A stretch of 60,740 nt of DNA from JAILLW01 sp045629045. Its GTDB lineage: Bacteria > Bacillota > Clostridia > Lachnospirales > Lachnospiraceae. Location: NCBI GenBank assembly GCA_045629045.1, contig JAZQQM010000020.1:1-60740 (forward strand), in the 5' to 3' direction. Shown in pieces: positions 60,043 through 60,740 of this stretch. Each line of letters opens with the position of its first letter. Position 1 is the first letter of the stretch. The notes below the pieces were generated by a model that worked only from the letters and a program-made list of their open reading frames with translations, did not search any database and was not told where the DNA came from. Both the position numbers and the translations under genes were made by a program.

Positions 60043-60340
60043 TTAATATTGGGTCACTAAACGAAGCATCCGCTTCTTCTTTAGCCGCTTTTCCAGCCGA
60101 AATCCAGCCTTTTCTAACAGCCTTTTCTAACAGTCTTCCTATCTCACAATATACTAATTCCTTCAAAATAATCTCAAACTAATCCGTTTGACTAAACGCC
60201 ATTTTCTTAATAAAATCATCAGCTCGACGAAACTGAGATTTATTTCGTCCTCAGGCACAATTATTCTAACTATCTCAAGTGTAAGTTCCAGTCCTTTTGT
60301 TGCATATCCTTTGCTTATTTATCGAATAGGAATTATTTTG
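60043..60340 (-). pseudogene. Decayed acetyltransferase remnant
   Basis: On the minus strand one frame reads SKGYATKGLELTLEIVRIIV then PEDEINLSF, an unmistakable GNAT acetyl-CoA loop and helix, but an in-frame stop stands just before it and the frame then breaks. A further piece in another frame, LLEKAGFRLEKR, lies near 60060-60120. A 13-bp tandem duplication (CCTTTTCTAACAG at 60108-60133) sits between the pieces and shifts the frame. No intact gene is present in this stretch. Confidence 0.6.
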
Positions 60341-60343
60341 CTC

Positions 60344-60525
60344 TTAAAGAATTATTTCGTAATACAAATAATCTCCCGTATAAGAACTTTCTGTCACATT
60401 TGCTTTTCTATCGTACAGCGTAAAACCCACCGACTCATGATTCTTCGGTGCGACTAAATTTGAATTTGTACATACAATAATCCGCTTCAAACCGGTATAT
60501 GATTTGTCTGCTGCGCTAAATAACA
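60344..60525 (-). pseudogene. C-terminal fragment of a second acetyltransferase
   Basis: The frame reads TNSNLVAPKNHESVGFTLYD and then SYTGDYLYYEIIL before a stop, which looks like the C-terminal strands of a GNAT protein. Everything upstream that should form its acetyl-CoA-binding core is missing: the pyrophosphatase-like gene ends only a few bases before. No Shine-Dalgarno or start is evident. Confidence 0.5.
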
Positions 60526-60527
60526 CA

Positions 60528-60740
60528 TTATCTACACAAGTATCCCTCAAAAAATTGTTCAACGAAATGAATTTTTTTCATGATCTCCTCATCAGAAAAA
60601 TCGGAGCCTTCCTTTGCAACAATCCATTTGTCTTCAACATCGTTTGTTCTGTGATAAACAGCAATTACAATCCCATCAAACGTTTCAAGGGGGTTGTCCT
60701 GACCTATAATATACACATCCTGTCCGGAACCATCGCCGGC
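60528..60740 (-). CDS. Inorganic pyrophosphatase-like protein, C-terminal part (runs off the window)
   Basis: 71 residues visible. AGDGSGQDVYIIGQ, then FDGIVIAVYHRTNDVEDKWIVA and FSDEEIMKKIHFVEQFFEGYL match the short clostridial inorganic-pyrophosphatase-like proteins of about 110 residues. The metal-binding Asp of GDGSGQD is present. The N-terminal part lies outside the right edge, so the gene cannot be judged complete. Confidence 0.72.
   Translation of the reverse strand, partial: AGDGSGQDVYIIGQDNPLETFDGIVIAVYHRTNDVEDKWIVAKEGSDFSDEEIMKKIHFVEQFFEGYLCR

Noticed and set aside
60188..60457. An 89-codon plus-strand frame
   Set aside because: It lies antisense to the acetyltransferase remnants, with no ribosome-binding site and a random-looking composition.
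1..60740. tRNA, rRNA, CRISPR arrays, intact insertion sequences, prophage
   Set aside because: Reading both strands gave no cloverleaf with the TPsiC signature, no regularly spaced repeats and no transposase, integrase or phage gene.

Overview
The window reads as a chromosome segment of a low-GC, motile, Gram-positive anaerobe of the Clostridia, most likely a Lachnospiraceae member of the Butyrivibrio/Roseburia kind. The evidence is flagellin with FliS, a two-subunit Fe-S fumarase, a split transketolase, a Gram-positive Tad pilus locus without secretin genes, families I recognise as Lachnospiraceae-typical (DUF6240, DUF6382, DUF5702), AGGAGG ribosome-binding sites and sigma-A promoters. No tRNA, rRNA, CRISPR array, intact insertion sequence or prophage gene was seen.

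Layout, left to right. (1) 166-10733, minus strand: thirteen tightly packed genes read from a flavodoxin/SCP2 protein through a HIT protein, fumarase alpha and beta and a membrane-anchored unknown into a pseudaminic-acid-type nonulosonic acid set (PseF, acetyltransferase, PseI, formyltransferase, PIG-L deacetylase, second acetyltransferase, amidotransferase, GT52-like transferase), ending at a strong terminator. (2) 10823-19248, minus: a Tad-type pilus operon (TadZ, CpaF/TadA, TadB, TadC, Flp pilin, DUF5702, two TadE-like pseudopilins, prepilin peptidase, FHA protein). (3) 19580-28803, minus: a degenerate AAA-like protein and glycogen branching enzyme, a terminator overlapping a probable flagellar sigma-D promoter, then a DUF6240 protein, flagellin and FliS. 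(4) 29067-38917: a secreted orphan and a glycan cluster (GT17, GT11 and GT10 fucosyltransferases, GT2, Wzx-type flippase), split by an oppositely read operon of methionine aminopeptidase and two FAD oxidoreductases. (5) 38937-45424, minus: pentose-phosphate genes (split transketolase, ribulose-phosphate epimerase), an intracellular GH27 alpha-galactosidase behind a long palindromic leader, and a chemoreceptor with a triplicated sensor module. (6) 45675-51570, plus: an SPFH / ribbon-helix-helix / ABC transporter group, and a radical-SAM DNA-repair pair with a textbook SOS box in its promoter. (7) 51565-57851, minus: an RsmH paralogue, a hemolysin III protein, an ABC exporter, a LytTR/DUF3021 pair and a diguanylate cyclase. 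(8) 57938-60740: an accessory-looking end with a short leader peptide followed by a terminator, a nucleotidyltransferase and a methyltransferase, acetyltransferase gene fragments and the 3' end of a pyrophosphatase-like gene.

How it fits together: much of the window builds or drives the cell surface. The nonulosonic acid genes are well placed to decorate the nearby flagellin or pilin, but PseB, PseC and PseG are not in the window, so the pathway must be completed elsewhere. The fucosyltransferase cluster probably makes a fucosylated surface glycan. The chemoreceptor, diguanylate cyclase, flagellin and Tad pilus form a motility/attachment theme. The most unusual items are the SOS-box radical-SAM pair, the leader peptide with terminator ahead of a nucleotidyltransferase, a pseudopilin carrying two cysteine modules, the tailoring set of the nonulosonic acid cluster, and the sigma-D promoter that begins inside a terminator.
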